A stretch of DNA of 64,000 nt, taken from assembly GCA_037157565.1 (NCBI GenBank), contig JAZHRO010000014.1, positions 99,417,501 to 99,481,500 on the forward strand, given 5' to 3'. Under the pieces are notes generated by a model, which was given only the letters and a program-made list of their open reading frames with translations, ran no database searches and was not told the origin of the DNA. Of this stretch, positions 33,011 to 45,360 are shown in pieces. How positions within the stretch are numbered: position 1 is the first letter of the stretch; every line of letters begins with the position of its first letter. This DNA comes from Thalassia testudinum (Eukaryota; Streptophyta; Magnoliopsida; Alismatales; Hydrocharitaceae). A program made the position numbers and the translations under genes.

Positions 33011-33028
33011 TCCCCGGCAACGGTGCCA
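33011..33028 (-). promoter_or_regulatory. tRNA-Asp primer binding site of D
   Basis: The minus strand reads TGGCACCGTTGCCGGGGA, one transition from the tRNA-Asp complement. It starts three bases inside the LTR edge at 33032. It is the best preserved primer site in the window. Confidence 0.85.
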
Positions 33029-33031
33029 AAA

Positions 33032-35915
33032 TGTTTGTCGAAGCGAAATCGGGTTTTAAAATAATGCTTCATACTATAGTTGAAATTGCTTTGAAAACAA
33101 ATAGATTTTATTACTTGAAGTTTAAATCCAAGGTCAAACACAGAGAGCAAACGGAATTCACGCACTAATCTCAATAATAAATGCAAATTGAACACATAAA
33201 ACTACTCAAAATATAATTCAAAATGTAAAGCATGAGTATATAGAGCATAAAAAGAATTGTAGCCACAAATAATAGAGATCTGATGAAAAATTGGATGTCT
33301 GATTATAAAATCAAACGTCATATAAGTGAGATGCTACAGTATCTTCCTCTGATTTTTCCTTCTTCTGCCTTCTGCTTTTCTTTCTTCTTCCCTGGCTTCC
33401 TTTCTTTCTCTATCGTTGGCTTCTTCCTTCTACTTTGATTCCCTCCTTTGACTTTTCTTCAGACTTCCTTCTTCTGTTCCTTCCTGCCTTGGCTTTCTCT
33501 TCCTTCTTTCCTCTCTTGCTTCTTCTCTAGCTTTGGCCTTACAAGCCTCAACTGCTTTCTTCTTCCGTTCTTCTTCTTCTTTCCTTAGCTTCTCTGCAAC
33601 TCTTTTCCTCTTCAGCTCTCTTCTAATTTCTACCTTTAGCCCTTAGCTTCCTCTTCGACCGTGCAGTGCCTTCTCCTTCCTTAGCTGCTCAGGCTGCCAC
33701 TCTTTCTTCCTTGGCTTCACCTTTGGCTTCCTCCTTCCTCTTCCTCCTTGGCTTCTTCTTCTTTTCCTTTCCCTACAAGAGCAAAACCAACCCCTACCCT
33801 CCCCCGTGAACTCTCCTCTCCTTTCTCTCTTAGGCTCGCTCTCCCAGAGCCTTCTCAGGTTATCGGGTTGGGTTAGCGTGCCTGGGACTAGGCCCACTGG
33901 CATGGGTGGTGGGCGAGGAGTGCATGGATAGTTGGGTCAGAACTAAGTCCACATGGTGTGGGTCATGGATGAGGTGATGGGTGAGTAGGACCTCACCTCG
34001 TGTCAGAAGGTGATAAGCCCTTGACACTTTTTCCTTTTATTCCGCAGCACCTGCTCCAAATCATCTGAGGTGGGACTAAATGTCCCACCTTCCTCATGCA
34101 CGCACCCGCAGCCGAAGGCACTCAATTGTGGCTGCCGTTGTGGCCTCCAAAGCCAATTACTTGGTTAAGGTTATGCGCGAGATGATTCCGTGTAGCTTAG
34201 GACCTGGAGCCTGGAGCGAGGCTACCTAGCACAAGCTTGCAAGCTTCTTCGAGCCTGCATCAATGGCGGCAGAGCACCTATACCCTGTCCACAAGTAAAC
34301 AACCTTGTGGCCTCGTCAAAACACACAAGAAGCTTTGCTTGAGCACGGTGAAGGTGTCACGGTGGTCGACGTGGCACAGGGTGGCCTGGGCGTGCATGCC
34401 TAGGTCACCCTGCGACTGTGAAGATGGGTGTGTTCGGGGGATGTGTTGGGAGCGTGTGGCGATGAATGGGAAGAAGGGCTATGATCAGTGCAATGTGGCG
34501 AAGCTTGTGAGGTGGTTGGCGAGGTGGGTTGATGCGTGGAGTGGCAGGAGCACCTCGTCGGTGGTTTGCCGGAGGTGGAGAAGATGGAGGTGATGTGCGA
34601 GCGTCGAGGAATATTTTAGGAAATAAAGAGGGGGAAGTAGGAAGAGGAGAGAGGGGGGAAGCACCTGACCTAATTTAAGGACGAAGGGGGAAGGGATGGC
34701 GGATGGCTCGTGTCTGCCGTCACCAGAGACGAAAATCCCAATAGGAGGACGGTGACGACGAGTGGGTAGCTGGAGCGTTGGCTGGTGCAGCGCGACGCGG
34801 ACGGAGGAGACAAAAGCAACTCTGCCACTGGTATTGTGGCAGAGCAACAAGAGAAGGAGATAGGAGGTCACCGGAGCTTGCTAGGAGTTTGGTCAAAGGG
34901 GAAGAGAGGAAATTGGGGGTTATCTCCAGCCAATTCAAGCTGGGGATCTGCGAAAGGGTCAAGGGAAGCTTTTATAACCTCTAATAGAGGGCCTTGTGCT
35001 TGGAAGGCAAGCTTCCAAGCACGGGCAAGTCATTGGAGTTGGAAAGTCACAAAGACCCAAATCTCTCATGCATTCGCATGAGAGATTGGGTAGAAATTAG
35101 AGCTCCAAATTAGGTTCACATGAACGGGGATTTTTCAAAGAATCTCCCTCTCAGTTTTAAAGGGGGTTCTCTGAGGAATCATGGAGTTCTTTCCCTTGAA
35201 TCCTCGCCAGAGTAGGATTTCCTCCACTGTAATGGTGGAGGGACCTAATTGCAAAGAATGACGAGGAAGCTAGGGGGGTTTCTGCAAAGGTTTTCAAAAG
35301 TTAGGGGTAGAAATGTAATTGGGTTGGACTGGTTTGCAAAGTAGGTCAAGGTGAATTCCCCTTGGGTCCAAATTTTAGTAAAAACCTAATTTGGGCCTAA
35401 GGAATCCAATGGTGAAGTTGTATTTTAGGTTTGACCACGTTTGACTAGGAAATTTACACAAAAACCTAATTTAGGGAAAACATTTGACTAAGACCCCTAT
35501 TTAGATCAAAATAGGTTCTAATGGCCATAGTGAAGGTTCTAAACCCTAGAGAATATTTCTCCATGAATTTAAAAGGGTTTAGGTGAATTTTATCCTAACA
35601 AAAACCTTGTTAAATTAGGTGGGTTTGTTTTAGGGTTACAAGAAGTCATTTAATTCCTAGATTTCACATGAACCCTTTTCTATTTGAACCAACCTACTTT
35701 TTATCTTGTTAAGACCAATTGACCTATGTTTAGCCCATGAGAAATCCAGTTGTTGCACTGCAATGGTAAAATTGCAGTTTTACCCCCTTATTTCTTACTT
35801 TTCTCTCAAACTGGTTATTCCTTGAGTTAGGACCCCCATTCGGTTATGTAGGAGCTTTTGTTCTCTTTTCTAGGTCAAAATGAGCTAGTTAGGGCTCATT
35901 ATGGTGTTCCCATCA
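33032..35915 (-). repeat. 5' LTR of D
   Basis: 2884 bp from TGTTTGTCGAAG to CCCATCA. It is uninterrupted and so served as the template for recognising the split 3' copy. TATA-like sequence on the minus strand at 34970-34977. A pyrimidine-rich stretch (33350-33780) and ORF-like stretches reflect composition only. Confidence 0.9.
34970..34977 (-). promoter_or_regulatory. TATA box of LTR D
   Basis: The minus strand reads TTATAAAA, conserved at 27415-27422 in the other LTR. It is the likely promoter for the D transcript. Confidence 0.45.
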
Positions 35916-35920
35916 CTCCT

Positions 35921-36204
35921 CTAGAGACTAGATTCAGATACCAACTATAGGCCTAAGGGTACTTAAGTACGAGCCAAGATACGGACCTAACCAGCCTCAA
36001 CCTTGTGTTCGCAGTAATGGTTTATAAGGCCTGCAAAAACAACCCAGAGGTTCGTTAACACTAGCGGTTAAAGCACCCATGCATATATGCATCAAGTCTT
36101 GGTTCAATTTGCTAGTGCATTTTTAGTAAGAGAGATGGAGAAAGATGTTATTTCAAGAGTTTTCCCTCTTTTTAAATTCCCCTAAACCCAACATCGAATT
36201 GGTC
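35921..36204 (-). other. 3' non-coding tail of M1 next to D
   Basis: Resumes M1 right of the CTCCT duplication. It resembles the stretch of A at 21960-22230 in reverse (GGTACTTAAGTACGAGCC against the ACTTTAGTACC part of A). No gene seen. Confidence 0.6.
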
Positions 36205-36560
36205 CTAAACATGATCTGTATCGGATTCCTTGTCCCCACCATCAATCTTCGCAGGGTCAATGGCAATCGATGCTTTGGGGGAGCACCGCCCATGGAAACC
36301 CGCAGAACCCTGGATTTCGACACTCTGGGATAGTGTCGCCCATGGCATTCTGTAGCTAAATATAGACCCTGGCAATCGACATTTCAGGATAATGCCACCC
36401 ATGGCACCTAAAACAACACAAGGTGCTTCCGTGCCCCCAGTAGGATATTTTGATATCCTAGGAGACAAGCATTGAGGAGACGGCATGTTATAACGCATCT
36501 TTGAGGGGAGTATTTTTCGTTCCTCCTCTCCACGCTGGGAACTCATCCAATCAACTTGTG
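36205..36560 (-). repeat. 3' UTR repeat module of M1
   Basis: Closest relative of the module in A (21600-21920), in reverse orientation: units near 36282-36300, 36330-36350 and 36370-36405, with the framing CCTAGGATATC...GATATCC near 36440. It shows that M1 keeps A-type 3' sequence. Confidence 0.7.
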
Positions 36561-37146
36561 TCGTTTAGCTTCTCCTAAGTCAACTTTTTGGGAAAACATT
36601 TTCATAGTAGACACTTTTTGGTATTATTCTTCATTATGCAGACTAAACCAGACCAGTGTGTGACTTTTGGGTGCCTAGGTTACCAAGTCCTGCAAACCAA
36701 AGGGTAGGCAATGGGGCCGAATATTCCCTATGCCTTAGACTTAATACATCAGCCTTGCAACTCCCTCAACCTCTTGAGCAATAGTCCAGATCTTAATAAA
36801 TACATGAGTGTTTAAGCCCTAAAATAGACCCAAGAGGCCTAAAGTTGGTATCCCTCACTTATCTCCTTTTCTCTAGCACTTTAGGGCTTAATTAATCATT
36901 CATTCTAGCCTATAACTTAGTTAACTCTTCCATAATCAAATGCTGGGACCAACACAATTTTTGCACATTTTCTCTCTGTGTCTCTCTCTTCTTTTCTTTC
37001 CTTTTCCTTCTTAGCATATTTTTAATTCAGTTTACAAAGATTCCATCTCCTTCTTTCTCTCTCTTCTTCTTTGTTTTTTTTTATGCAAGATGGATGCCCT
37101 AAATACATGTTGAATCTGTATTATGCTATGAATAACCTTAGGTTAT

Positions 37147-37181
37147 ACCCCCCATGCCTAAATCTGACAATGTCCTCATTG
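37147..37181 (-). promoter_or_regulatory. Conserved 3' motif of M1
   Basis: The minus strand reads AATGAGGACATTGTCAGATT then TAGGCATGGGGGGTATAACC, almost the same as in A at 20991-21029. Confidence 0.7.
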
Positions 37182-37859
37182 GAAAGCAAAAGCACAGAAA
37201 GATATTACTTAAGCTGGAGTTGGGATATCTTGCAAATCAGGCTCTTGAAGGGCAGCAGATGGAGATCCAAAAAGGATATGTAATAAACCTGGCCTGACAA
37301 GTAAGTAACCCAAGATGTTGGCAAGCTGGTGATGCATATTGATGACAAATGCTCGCTAGATGCAGGTGAAAAGAGGGTACTTCCGAGCTATTGTTGGAGG
37401 CTTTACATAATAAACATGAGTAGTGACTTCTGTGAGTGTGCGGCAGGGAGGCAAAGGCTCCTCAAGTAGATATGTGTGGGCAGCAGAGGGTGCGAAGAAG
37501 GATACCCTAAGGCTAGTGGGCTAACATGGAAAAGCGTCGATCCAAACTTGCCACTCTACCACAGGATGTATTGGTGTGGTTATCCCCCTGTAAAGCTGGA
37601 ATGTGAGCAGAGATTTTAGGAAGTTGTTTCTGCAAATGTTGAAGTCTCTTAATTGTCGGGTAGTGAAGAGGGTCAAAGAAGGCTTGAGAGGTTTAGCATT
37701 CTTCCTCAACAACCATTTCAGTTCTTGAAAGTCATCAAAAGTAGCCGTAGTTACTTATTGTCTTTCATGCTGCATATCATTTGTGTGCCCATCTTGGAAT
37801 GGGCCCAAATGTTCATCTTTCAAATTGAACCACTTAAGGGTGTCGTCCATTTCATTATC
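37182..37859 (-). other. 3' part of M1 between ORF and 3' motif
   Basis: Short broken frames only. It may contain the decayed C-terminus of the M1 ORF. The post-ORF motif of C, D and E is not seen here. Confidence 0.4.
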
Positions 37860-39264
37860 ATGTAGAAGTGGGTTGGAAGCAATAGGGTTGTAAGTGTCCT
37901 CAATAACGACATCCCCATGTCATTGTTCGATGCTAAGATCCTATCCCTGGGGTGTATAGATTCCTTCCTCAAGAGTAGTAACTGCTTCTAGTTCTTCCAA
38001 ATGTTTGAGAGGATGATCTTGACAGTCAAAGGTATGTAGGAATCCAGATTTGGCTAAATCAGTTAGATCCTTAGGGGTAAGTCCTCGAACAAAATATATT
38101 CTCCCCTCGAGTCACTGCAAACTCTTAGTTTGGTCCCTTCAAAGTCATTATAATCCTCATCAATGCTTCTTCACTGAGACTTAGAAAAATCCTCAAAGTC
38201 AAGATCAAGTATTTCAAGTGTTCCCTTGTCCTCCTTAAAAATCAACTCTTCATGTCCTTGAGACCAATATTGATCCAAGTCTTTTAATTCAGTATCAATT
38301 CCCTTAGGGTCACTTGTGTTGGGCACCTATAAATCCATAGAATGTTCAATGACAGGTGTTGGTCCCATAAGGATAGGATCGTGGTTATTATCCCTTTCTT
38401 CCAATATGGTTTTGTTCGACATCCAAGATTCCTGGAATTTGCTCAATTCAGAATCACAATCCTCCAAGAAATCTAACTGAGGTGCAAGGTCCTTAGAGGT
38501 GTAAGGTATAGGTTTGGCATACCTAAAATGGGATGTAGATTTCACCTCAAAATCTAGAACGAGAGTTGGGTTGACCATTTGACTGTGACTTGTTTCATCA
38601 AGTGTAGCAAAAATACTATCATTTGGTGTAGTTCATCTAATGGGACCATTTTCCCCTTCTTCTGACTCCAATTAAGATTTGGTGGATTATCACCAAGGTT
38701 GCCTTTTGGGGGGCCTATCTCATGGGAAACATCTAAGTGATAGCTACTCCTCAAAACAAGATCCCAGTTGTCATTGTTTTCCATAAAATTATCCTGGTAA
38801 TTGGGCGTATAGAGGTAGGGACTAGAATTGACTGTAGGAGGGTCGCTAAACTGGCTAATCTCTTCCTTTAATCTTTGACTATTCCTCAAAATCTCTCCCA
38901 TAGAATCCATCATTTCTTTTTGTTGTTTTTGCATTTCTATCATAAAAGAGGAGAGGCTACTATTAGATTGTGGAGGATAGTCAAGCTCAGGGTTATAATA
39001 CCTAGGAGTTTCTATCCAACTGGGAGTGTAAGAATTATCATGGGTAGGTAGGTTGGGCATAGTCATGGATGGGTTAGGGATGGTGTATCCCTCTCCTAGG
39101 TTCTGCTCATGATCATAGGATTGGGTAATAATCAGACCAATGCTCCTATAGTAGGAGTACAAAGGATCCCATTATTCATCAAATGATGGATAACTGTAGA
39201 TCATGGGATTGGGATTGGGTGTTCTGGGCTAAAAGTAAGGAGTGAAATAGCTATTGCAATTCAT
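37860..39264 (-). pseudogene. M1 ORF: coiled-coil, acidic protein of unknown function, disrupted
   Basis: Starts at an ATG (39264, MNCNSYFTPYF) just after the A-like leader. Two stops (near 39230 and 39171) precede a long frame to 38554. The N-terminal ~100 residues are rich in Tyr, Pro, Asn and Ser. A likely coiled coil follows (SSFMIEMQKQQKEMMDSMGE..., about 38930-38850), then Asn/Asp-rich sequence. After a frameshift near 38570, an acidic tail with EEDCDSEL-type blocks continues to about 37860. It replaces gag-pol between a leader and a 3' region shared with A. No capsid, knuckle, protease or RT motif. I do not recognise it; the layout matches the ORFs of C and D. Confidence 0.55.
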
Positions 39265-40562
39265 TTGAAAACACAACCTGAACAGCACACCCCAATCATA
39301 TGCAAGGCGATGGGACTCTCTTTTCTTAAAGCAAATTTGAGCCAACCTCCAATCTACCCCTAAAAGTTGTCAAATGGCGTCAAGTTTGTGCCCGTCTGTT
39401 CCCACTTTAGTGTTATAAGAGGGGGTTGTGACTTGAGATCCTCGCTAAGCTTTTTGGAGAAGAATAGATGTCAGTTACGTTCTTTCTTGGTGGCCAAAGA
39501 AGTTGCACAATCAATTATGGGCCCTAAGTTGACCTTCGCATGCCCTAGGACCTAGACCTTGCTTCAATGATACTCTCAAGTGATCAAGTGAGAAGTTACT
39601 CCAAGGACAAACAAAGGGATGCAAGTAGGCTGAACCCTTCCTTTGAGGTGATGCGAAAGCAGTGCCTCTTAACTATCCTTTTGTTCACTCAAGGGGTGTC
39701 CCCCTCCTTGAAATATCAAAACACTTGGTCAAAAGATAGTACCACCTCCAGAAAGTGAAATAGGTAGGTTTGCACTGATAAAGAGATTGGTGCCTATAGC
39801 ATTAAGGGATTGAGACCTAGTGCGATGCGTAGTGTGCGTGCTCAGTGTCAAAAGTGTGCATCACACCGCAAATCAATTTGGATTTTGAGAAGAAACACAG
39901 ACAAGTCCCTTTTGATCTACTTAAGTGTGATTTGGTTTTTATGTCAAATCTGATTAACAATCCCAATTCTGGTTAGGCAACCATTGAATTAGATCAATTC
40001 AATAAATTTTGGTGGTCTTGAAATTTAATCTAAATGCAAATGCATGAACTAGAGCTGAATGCAAAGATAGAAAGGTAAACCTGTCTCCAGCAATATTTGT
40101 GCAAATATGTACGCAATGTAGAGAAGGGATCTAGTATGCTACTCAATCACCCCTAAATGCGCGTACCTAAGGGCATGCAACTCCTAAACAGGGAGCTTGA
40201 TATTTTTTTCTCTTTTTGTTTTTAGACCAAGCAGGCAGAAAATGAATCACGCACGTAGAAGAATAGCCCTTAGTAACTAAAGAATGTGGGGACAGACCCC
40301 CAAAAATTAGCCCCAATTGATACAAGGGCAAGAAGATAGAATTGAAATAAATTTCACGATGAAGGAGAATCCCCTGTGAAAGCGTCATCTAGATCTCCTG
40401 CGTCTTCTCCGCGTATGTGAGCATCGTCAAAGGTCAACATCGTCGCTCAGCTACGCCTATCACCTTGTTAGATTCCTTGCACAGAAAGATAAAGAATGAT
40501 CAGATAATTGCACAACTCAAAATACCTAAAAATAATCAGGTGAATCTATTGCATTTGTTGCC
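39265..40562 (-). other. Leader of M1, homologous to leader of A
   Basis: The reverse complement aligns with 12071-13250 of A through most of its length, with scattered small indels. It has no gene. The homology stops close to the gag start of A, which marks where M1 exchanged its coding region. Confidence 0.7.
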
Positions 40563-40580
40563 TCCCCAGCAATGGTGCCA
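40563..40580 (-). promoter_or_regulatory. tRNA-Asp primer binding site of M1
   Basis: The minus strand reads TGGCACCATTGCTGGGGA, three transitions from the tRNA-Asp complement, two bases from the LTR edge. Confidence 0.78.
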
Positions 40581-40582
40581 TT

Positions 40583-42564
40583 TGAACGGGAAATTTTTGC
40601 TTGCAGAAATACGTCAGAAAAATATGTTGTAATGTGTAAATTGAGGTGGAAAAATCCTGAACAAAACTAATTATCAGTAAAACTAACCATGGTGGATTAG
40701 GTCGTATCCACAAAAAGGAACAGATCAATAAATTCATGAATAATTTTTCCTTGTATTCGTCCAATAGAATGTGAGATCCGTGCTCAAATTCGCTATGAAA
40801 TGCGATGAAAGGAGGAAGACACAATAATTTAAGAATGTAAGATTATATGCACAATTTTTCCTTAATAAAATATTCAATAAATATGTGATCAGTAGTGGCA
40901 TCTCATATAATGTCCAATTCCACACGTACTTGAGAGGAATTGTGTAAATCTAAATCCAAATCCAATGTTGAATGACATGCATAACAGGAGTCAAGTGAAT
41001 ACGAGAAAGTGCAAGTGCACCGCTACAAATTCACCTCAATATAATAATAAAAAATCAAAAATCCCACATCTCATCAATGGCATGCAAATGTAAACAAAAA
41101 TCAAACCCAAAACAGAGCTTTTCTTCCATTCTTGTGTGCGTAAAGGAGAGGTGATGGCGGACCACAGGAAGCTCAGAGAAAGTTGGCCGTGATGAGGGCT
41201 ATGCATGGGAGGTGACAGCACGTCGAACGGAGGCTGACGACAGTCGCTGGAGAGAAGGATGCCGCCGGTGGTGGGAGCGGCACTGTGCTTGTGTGGGGTT
41301 GCAGATGGCGCGATCGAGGGTATGACTGGTCTCGTGGAGTCGAGGCGAGCTCAATGGAGGCGACGATGTGGAGAATGGAGGTTTGTGGCGGTGGTTGCAT
41401 GTAGAGGAACGACGATGGTCATTGACAGAGAGGAAGAGGATGGGGAGGCTGGCTGCTGTTGTTGCTGTGAGTGGCGCATGTGTATGCACATGCGAGGAGG
41501 GTGCGCTGGATGCGCGAGGAGGTGGTACGCTTGATGGTGGCGTTGATGATGGCTAGGCACGTGGAGGAGGTGAGCGCAATGCATGGCGGCTGGAGGGTGT
41601 TGGCGAGCGCGCACAAAGGTGGTGGTGCGCGTGCATGGCTGTTGGAGGTGCAGTTCTGTTGAGGAGGCGTTGGTTGAGGCTGCTCAGTTGTCAGAAGGAA
41701 GGAGTGGGCTTTGGATGTCTAGGAAGGTTCCCAGACTTCTTAAATGAGAGGGATGGCTCACAGTGGCAAAGATGAAGAGTGGTGGCGGTGTCGCAGTTGT
41801 CATCAGAGGTGAGACGCTGTGGTGATCATCATCGTGGTCGTGGGCAAGACACGGTAATGATGTCATAGATGCGGTCATGGGTGCAGTGTCGAGAAGCGTG
41901 CTATCACCACGCTCGTCGAGGATGAAGCGAAGCACAGTGGTGGTTCATTGTCATCATCATGGCTGAGACACAGTGATGAATGTCGAGGGCGAGACGTGGT
42001 GGTGGTCCTGGAATTGCGGTGGAGTTGAGAGGTCTCCTCCTAGTGGAGGAAGATGATGGATAGGAAGAACCTCTCATGGAGGGATGATCATTCTACCTTA
42101 ACTTCCCTGCACATATATAGATTGAAAGAGAGAGAATCAGAGAAGGAAAGAGTCAAAGAGAGAAAGAGAGTCATCAAAGAGAGGAGATATTTGAGGGGGA
42201 GAGAGATTAGTGAGGGAGAGAGAAAAATAAAGAAGGTTTGTTTTCTTTTTCTTTCTTTCCTTTTTGTGTGTGATTTCCAAACTCTCCCATGGGGAATCTT
42301 CTAATTAGAATAGAGTCCACTCCTTCCCAAAATTGGAGATGGGAAGTGGAAAACTCTTTCCTTATATGTGACAAGTTAAATATTTAGCATTCCAAATTGA
42401 GTATGATTCCTTCCAATTTGTCCCTTCCATAATGACACAATGCATCAAATGATAATTCTAAAGCTTACATAATTTTGTCCATATAATGCATACTCTAAAT
42501 TTAAGTCTTATTTCAATGATAATGCACTCAGGCTCTAATTTAGCCCACTAAAGTGTACCTATCA
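40583..42564 (-). repeat. 5' LTR of M1
   Basis: 1982 bp from TGAACGGG to CCTATCA. It shows the unoccupied LINE target at 40826-40840. It belongs to the LTR family of A in reverse orientation. TATA-like TATATAT on the minus strand at 42112-42119, followed downstream by a CTCTTTC-rich stretch. Long open frames on both strands around 41200-41660 come from G-rich repeats, not genes. Confidence 0.88.
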
Positions 42565-42569
42565 ATGCA

Positions 42570-43393
42570 CATTAGTGTGTCACGCGTTTGCATCCCCACT
42601 GCCGATTGATGATCAAACGGTTGGATTTTTCTTACGCTCGCTACCGCCCTATTTGTCCACTCCGTGGCACTTCGAATGTGCATCATGCCCTTCGGGTTGA
42701 GCATGCTAGCCAACGCGGTACAAGTGTGGATTGTCACACCTTCCTCCTTGCGCATGGTTGCTCTCAGCCATTCGATGGACATCCAACGGCTAAGCTTGAT
42801 CTTCCTTTGATGAGGCGTGGGTGAGGAGAGGTGTGGTTGCATCATGGCCATTGGATAGCAATCCAATATCCCACAATATGCAAGGAAGTTTCCTTCAAAG
42901 ATTGGGGCGGCGGCCTTGGGCAACTATGATGGCACCACATGGAGCCATTGTGGCCGTCTATCTTCTCTTCTCTGTAGATCATGCTATAGGTCTCCGATCG
43001 AGTTGATTTTTATGCCATTAGACTACGATCGTTGATTTGCATTCATCCATGCAGTCAAATTTGGCATCTGAGGTTCAGATTTCCACCTCTTGGTCCTTGC
43101 TCTTCTGCAGAATCCATAGAATGCTACGGGAGTCTAATCAAGGCAATCTCGGAATCATTGAGCTCCCATCATCGTTCTGAGCAGATCCATATGGTTGCAT
43201 TTTTCATCTGTAGCCCTGAATTCTCTGCAATCAATATCATCTCTCTTTTAGAGCATAAAATGGTAGTATTATCTCTAAAGCTACCAAACTAACTACTATG
43301 CAAATTACGATGCTTATGCATCCATTGTTCCTAGGTTATGTTAGAATCTAACTTAATTTAGGTAGATTAGGTCATATGATTGCTATGCAATCA
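42570..43393 (-). repeat. 3' LTR of C, U3 part
   Basis: Continues the C LTR after M1 and aligns with 49715-50533. It ends with the hairpin TGATTGC/TAT/GCAATCA (43377-43393). Together with 1238-2034 it gives 1621 bp. Confidence 0.85.
43377..43393 (-). other. U3-terminal hairpin of LTR C
   Basis: A perfect 7-bp stem with a 3-base loop, ending exactly at the LTR terminus. The 5' LTR copy (50517-50533) keeps the fold with one G:T pair. Confidence 0.65.
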
Positions 43394-43440
43394 CACCCCC
43401 ATGCCTGAATTTTGCTAGTCCCTAGCAAATGGAAGACTAA
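43394..43440 (-). promoter_or_regulatory. Polypurine tract of C
   Basis: The minus strand reads GGGACTAGCAAAATTCAGGC then ATGGGGGTG straight into the LTR TGATTGC. It is the same ACTAGCAAAA...GGCATGGGGGTG layout as in A and E. Confidence 0.75.
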
Positions 43441-44940
43441 ATGCAGGCTGGTGCTAAATGATTAATTTCTATGAAGAGCTCGATTGGAGATTTATTTCTT
43501 TTGGTTTCATCCAAAACTTTAGAAATCTAGATAGTTGTGAAAGTGTAGTGTTGTAGCCTATGCAACAGATCCAAATGAAAAACCATTCCATATCTAAAGC
43601 TTATCCTTAACCCTTAGTAAAATTCTATTGGGATAGGCAAACTTCTTCCCTTGGGGTTTATAAAGTAATATGTTATTTCAACCCTATTTTTTTGGCTTAG
43701 GTAGAAGATATTTTAACTGAAGTGGATTTGCATTTGGTTGCTCACACTCATCTGGTGCTACACATAGACTAGTACTATAGAACGTAGATTTCCAGACTAT
43801 TAAATAAATCAACTCAAAGAGAGGCGGAGAGACTGTGCCCTTTTTAGTTCTTTTGTACCCATTCTCTCTTCCTTTTTCTTTCTTTTCTTTTCCTTCTCTT
43901 TTCTTTACCTTTTTCTTTTAGAGATCACAATCTCACTAGATTTGTCAATACATTTGGTGGCCTCTCATGGCATTACACTTTGATTAAGTTCTGATAATCC
44001 TATGACTAAGTTAGAATTCCTCAGCCCGTATTCAGGTGGTCAGAAATACAAAAGGTAGGTCAAGGTTGTATTTGGTGGATTGTAAAGGGAATAGGTATTG
44101 TTGCCTCAATGTGCTTGACACAATGCAATTAACACACTCTCCTTGTCTTCTTTTTCTTTTTTTGTTATTTTTTTTCCATTTTCTATAAATATTTTTTCTA
44201 CCTTTCTCTTTTTTTCCTCTTCTTTTTTTTATATATTTATTTCTACCTACACAACGTACTATAGCAACCATGCATATTTTTATTCACAAGGCATTATTCG
44301 GGATTGCGGTGTTCAAGAGGATATTGGGTGGCTTATTTTATGGAAGTGCCTATTCTCGACATTGGGAAAGGAATGGATGTGACAGTGTATTTCTGATCTT
44401 GATATTGATGCCCTCCTTTAGCTGAGGATTCCATAAAGGATGGTCGCAACCATCCACCTTAGCCCTAGTTTTATTAGAACTCTCTCTACGTATTAGCCTT
44501 ATTTGGTGGCTCTCCAAAAATTCACGCAAAGAATTTGTGCATAGGAATCGAGAATGAAAGCTATGCCTAACTCCGAGTATCATTATCCAATTATCCAGAA
44601 ACTAAGATTCCTTATAGTAGCCTTAGAGCACCAGTAGACTCTACTCTCACCTCGCAATTGTTTGACGGATCTACTAGAAGATGTTTGCCTAACTCCTTAA
44701 TTACTATCCAAGGGTTTAGGAGAAGAAGCATTGCTTCTTCTCGACAAACTAAAGATGTCTACTGGTCTTCACAGAGGATCCATTGCAATTTCTACGTGTA
44801 AGTGTGAAACTGTATTAGATTCTAAGTTCAGGAATCAACTTAAGAATAAATCCCTAATAAAACCTTCTTGATAAAAGTTCTTTATGCATGCATGAATGTA
44901 ATTTTTTTTTTTTACATAAAAGTAAGACATGCAATGTCCA
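43441..44940 (-). other. 3' non-coding region of C
   Basis: AT-rich with T-rich runs at 43860-43930 and 44130-44240. No gene recognised. The UTR repeat module found in A, M1, D and E is not evident. Confidence 0.45.
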
Positions 44941-44974
44941 ACCCACCATGGCTATTTATAATAATGTCCTCATT
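44941..44974 (-). promoter_or_regulatory. Conserved 3' motif of C (weak)
   Basis: The minus strand reads AATGAGGACATTAT, then CCATGGTGGGTTGG, a weakened form of the A/M1/D/E motif. Confidence 0.45.
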
Positions 44975-45084
44975 GAAATGTATGTAGAAAAATAAAAATG
45001 TAAAAAGCAAGAGGAGGGGATATCACCTGACTGAGCTTGTTAATCTAAGTCAGGTTGAATAGAAAAATACCTATATAAAATATT

Positions 45085-45107
45085 GGGTTGCCTCCCAGCC
45101 AGCGCTA
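45085..45107 (-). promoter_or_regulatory. Post-ORF motif of C
   Basis: The minus strand reads TAGCGCTGGCTGGGAGGCAA then CCC. It corresponds to the motif after the ORFs of D and E. Confidence 0.6.
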
Positions 45108-45360
45108 AGTTTAATGTCATTTGTCAGACCTAAACCCAAAAATGAATGATTAAATTAATGAGTTGAGTCAGGATTAATATGAAGATGTGATCGTGTGGTC
45201 CAAGAATCAGTGATCCACAAATGTGAACCAACTCATGTTGAATACCAAGCCCAAAAGGTCGGAAAAATAAAATAAGCAAGCTTGTAATTATTTGCAGCCA
45301 GGTGCTACGAAAGAGAGAAATAAGTGCAGGTGCCAAAGTGGAAAGTAGATACTGGAAACC

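Larger units (their letters stand above)
9046..35915 (-). mobile_element. Element D: non-autonomous LTR retrotransposon split by Athila A
   Basis: Ends are TG at 9046 and CA at 35915 with a perfect duplication CTCCT (9041-9045 and 35916-35920). The 5' LTR is 33032-35915 (2884 bp). The 3' LTR is 9046-10059 plus 26480-28356 (2891 bp when A is removed). The internal region 28357-33031 (4.7 kb) has a near-perfect tRNA-Asp primer site, a leader with a short unknown ORF, an acidic unknown ORF, the post-ORF motif, the 3' motif and the UTR repeat module. There is no gag or pol. Unnested length is about 10.45 kb. Confidence 0.88.
2035..42564 (-). mobile_element. Element M1: non-autonomous partner of Athila A, split by D and a LINE
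   Basis: Ends are TG at 2035 and CA at 42564, flanked by ACGCA (2030-2034) and ATGCA (42565-42569). The 5' LTR is 40583-42564 (1982 bp); the 3' LTR is 2035-2296 plus 7371-8940 (1832 bp after removing the LINE). The internal region is 35921-40582 plus 8941-9045, about 4.8 kb. LTRs, primer site, about 1.2 kb of leader and the 3' UTR module are homologous to those of autonomous element A, but gag-pol is replaced by an unrecognised ORF. Without nested insertions it is about 8.6 kb. Confidence 0.85.

Noticed and set aside
39567..39758. Small plus-strand ORF (63 aa) in M1
   Set aside because: It lies in the leader shared with A, on the non-coding strand.
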